Shown: piece after piece, positions 15,828 through 17,204 of the stretch
Layout: the number at the start of each line of letters is the position of its first letter
How positions within the stretch are numbered: the stretch's first letter is position 1
Origin: Halanaerobiales bacterium
Lineage (GTDB): Bacteria > Bacillota > Halanaerobiia > Halanaerobiales > M55B127
Length of the DNA stretch: 17,204 nucleotides
NCBI GenBank assembly: GCA_021736965.1
Contig: JAIPEV010000014.1
Coordinates: 1-17,204, forward strand
Direction of reading: 5' to 3'
Position numbers and translations under genes: made by a program
The notes under the pieces: generated by a model
Seen by the model: only the letters and a program-made list of their open reading frames with translations
What the model was told of the DNA's origin: nothing
Database searches by the model: none

Positions 15828-17204
15828 CTATTTAGGAAGTTTCAATGTAAAAGTAAATGTACTGCCCTCACCTTCTTTACTTTTTACCCAGATTCTTCCC
15901 CCATGTGCTTCTATTACTTCTTTAGCAATTGGGAGGCCTAGACCGGTTCCAGTACTTTCATCTCGATCTGTGCCTGCTCTAACAAACTTTTCAAATATCT
16001 TGTGTTGGTACTCTTTTGGGATCCCTTCTCCAGTATCTGATACAGAAATATGAACTTTATGACCCTTTTTATCAGCATTTAAAGTAATTTTATCACCTTC
16101 AGATGTATACCTCAATGCATTTCCTATTAAGTTTGTTATAATCCAAGTAATCTTGTTCAAATCTGCATATACCTTCAAATTATCTACTTTTTTACTTTCT
16201 AGTTTGATTCCCTTATCTTTTGCTTTTTTCATAAAAGGTCGGATTGAACTTTCAAAGATAGTTTTAACACTGACATTTTCAAAGTCCAAATCAATCTTTC
16301 CAGACTCTAACTTAGATAGGTCTAATAAGTCATCAACTAAATTATTAAGGTGTTCAGTATCTTCCTTGGCTACTTCTAGTAGTTCTTTTTGATCACTACT
16401 TATTTCACCTGCATTTTCTTCTAATAACATATTTATACTCATATTCATTGAGGTTAAAGGAGTTCTAAACTCATGAGAGACCATTGAAACAAACTCTGAC
16501 TTCATTCGATCAACTTCTTTAAGGTGTGTTATATCTTCTAATAGTGTTACAACTAACTTTGTTTCTCCCATTTTATTTTTTACAGGATTTGTAGTTATTC
16601 TGTAAAAATAATCTTTATTGTTATAGGTAAATTTAATAACATCATTTTTTTGCCCAGTCATTTCTTTACCGGTTTCTAATGTTTCAGAAATTGAATCAAA
16701 AATATTTTCATCTTTAATTATTTCAAGAAAATGTGTTCCACTAACTTCTTTTTCTTTTAAATTAAACAGTCTTTCAGCTTCAGGATTAATTAAAAGTATT
16801 TTGTGTTCATGATCAGTAACAATTAAAGGATTAGATATACTTTTTACAATACCTTCTGACTTATTTTTTTCTTCAATCAACTTGCTTATATTTATCTGTT
16901 CATACTCTTTTAACCTTTGGGTCATACTGTTAAACTCTTCAGCAAGTATACCTATTTCATCTTTTGTATTTATTTCGATCGTTTTTTCTAAGTTCCCTCC
17001 TGCGATCTCTTTAATAGTTTCAGTTAATTTATTGATTGGTTTAAGTATTTTATTAGAGATATAGATTCCCAAACTTATAGCAAGTATGATTGCAATTATT
17101 GAAAACAGAATTGATGAATAGATAGCCTGAGTTGCTCGGCTATTTGCCTTTTGTTGGGCTTCTCTCATGTGTTCTTGATTTACAACAAGTAGACTTCTTG
17201 TCTC
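15828..17204 (-). CDS. Sensor histidine kinase, HAMP-PAS-HisKA-HATPase (5' end outside the window)
   Basis: Membrane sensor kinase, visible for 458 residues and still open at the right edge. An ATG at 17168 exists, but the frame continues upstream without a stop, so the true start is probably outside. Numbering from the first visible residue: a membrane helix (about 29-48), a HAMP domain (about 49-101), a PAS domain (about 116-226), HisKA with SHEFRTPL (His 244), and the ATPase domain with N-box N362, DTGEGIP at 390-396 and GTGLGL at 419-424. A sensor domain and first membrane helix are expected beyond the edge. The domain order resembles KinB-like kinases. It is the first visible gene of the Trk operon, 12 bases before its presumed receiver. 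Confidence 0.95.
   Translation of the reverse strand, partial: ETRSLLVVNQEHMREAQQKANSRATQAIYSSILFSIIAIILAISLGIYISNKILKPINKLTETIKEIAGGNLEKTIEINTKDEIGILAEEFNSMTQRLKEYEQINISKLIEEKNKSEGIVKSISNPLIVTDHEHKILLINPEAERLFNLKEKEVSGTHFLEIIKDENIFDSISETLETGKEMTGQKNDVIKFTYNNKDYFYRITTNPVKNKMGETKLVVTLLEDITHLKEVDRMKSEFVSMVSHEFRTPLTSMNMSINMLLEENAGEISSDQKELLEVAKEDTEHLNNLVDDLLDLSKLESGKIDLDFENVSVKTIFESSIRPFMKKAKDKGIKLESKKVDNLKVYADLNKITWIITNLIGNALRYTSEGDKITLNADKKGHKVHISVSDTGEGIPKEYQHKIFEKFVRAGTDRDESTGTGLGLPIAKEVIEAHGGRIWVKSKEGEGSTFTFTLKLPK

Noticed and set aside
14741..17204. The kinase and regulators as KdpDE
   Set aside because: Neither regulator has a winged-helix domain, and the visible part of the kinase has HAMP and PAS domains with no KdpD-type or USP segment. 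The unseen N-terminus leaves a small doubt.
1..17204. CRISPR arrays, insertion sequences, tRNA or rRNA genes
   Set aside because: No direct-repeat arrays, transposase frames, terminal inverted repeats or structural RNA signatures were seen; the region looks like stable chromosomal sequence.

Overview
The window is AT-rich and all of its genes lie on the minus strand. Almost every gene serves cation, and mainly potassium, homeostasis: a P2-type cation ATPase, a complete Kdp pump operon, a KtrAB uptake system, a Trk uptake operon with its own signalling genes, a CLC-type anion transporter and an MFS transporter, plus one rubredoxin gene. Rubredoxin points to an anaerobe. The protein families, gene order, c-di-AMP riboswitch and Gram-positive-like promoters and ribosome sites point to a low-GC Firmicutes-like lineage. 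Three separate K+ systems side by side would fit a salt-in halophile such as the Halanaerobiales. That placement is inference; the sequence carries no phylogenetic marker.

Layout, in order of plus coordinates (transcription runs right to left). 1-1405: N-terminal 468 codons of a P2-type ATPase, cut by the left edge. 1462-1510: terminator of the kdp operon. 1533-6821: kdpF-kdpA-kdpB-kdpC followed by a tandem universal-stress-protein gene, all tightly packed. 6849-7074: control region of kdp, made of a promoter, a ydaO-type c-di-AMP aptamer and an intrinsic terminator. 7148-9176: ktrB-ktrA with its own promoter. 9233-9493: rubredoxin as a single-gene unit with a strong promoter and terminator. 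9508-10761: a CLC protein that lacks the gating glutamate. 10783-10854: two hairpins, one a clear terminator. 10879-17204: an apparent seven-gene operon, read as histidine kinase (5' end outside the window), single-domain response regulator, REC-TPR protein, RCK_N-only TrkA, RCK_N-RCK_C TrkA, TrkH, MFS.

How it fits together: the kdp pump is switched by c-di-AMP at the RNA level, and no kdpDE pair is visible in the window; KtrA belongs to a family that also binds c-di-AMP. The Trk operon instead carries a two-component system whose two receivers have no DNA-binding domain, next to a split TrkA gating ring. The most interesting hypothesis here is that this phosphorelay acts by protein contact on the Trk channel or on another partner, rather than through transcription. 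Second in interest are the tandem USP protein built into the kdp operon and the CLC protein with Ile in place of the gating Glu.
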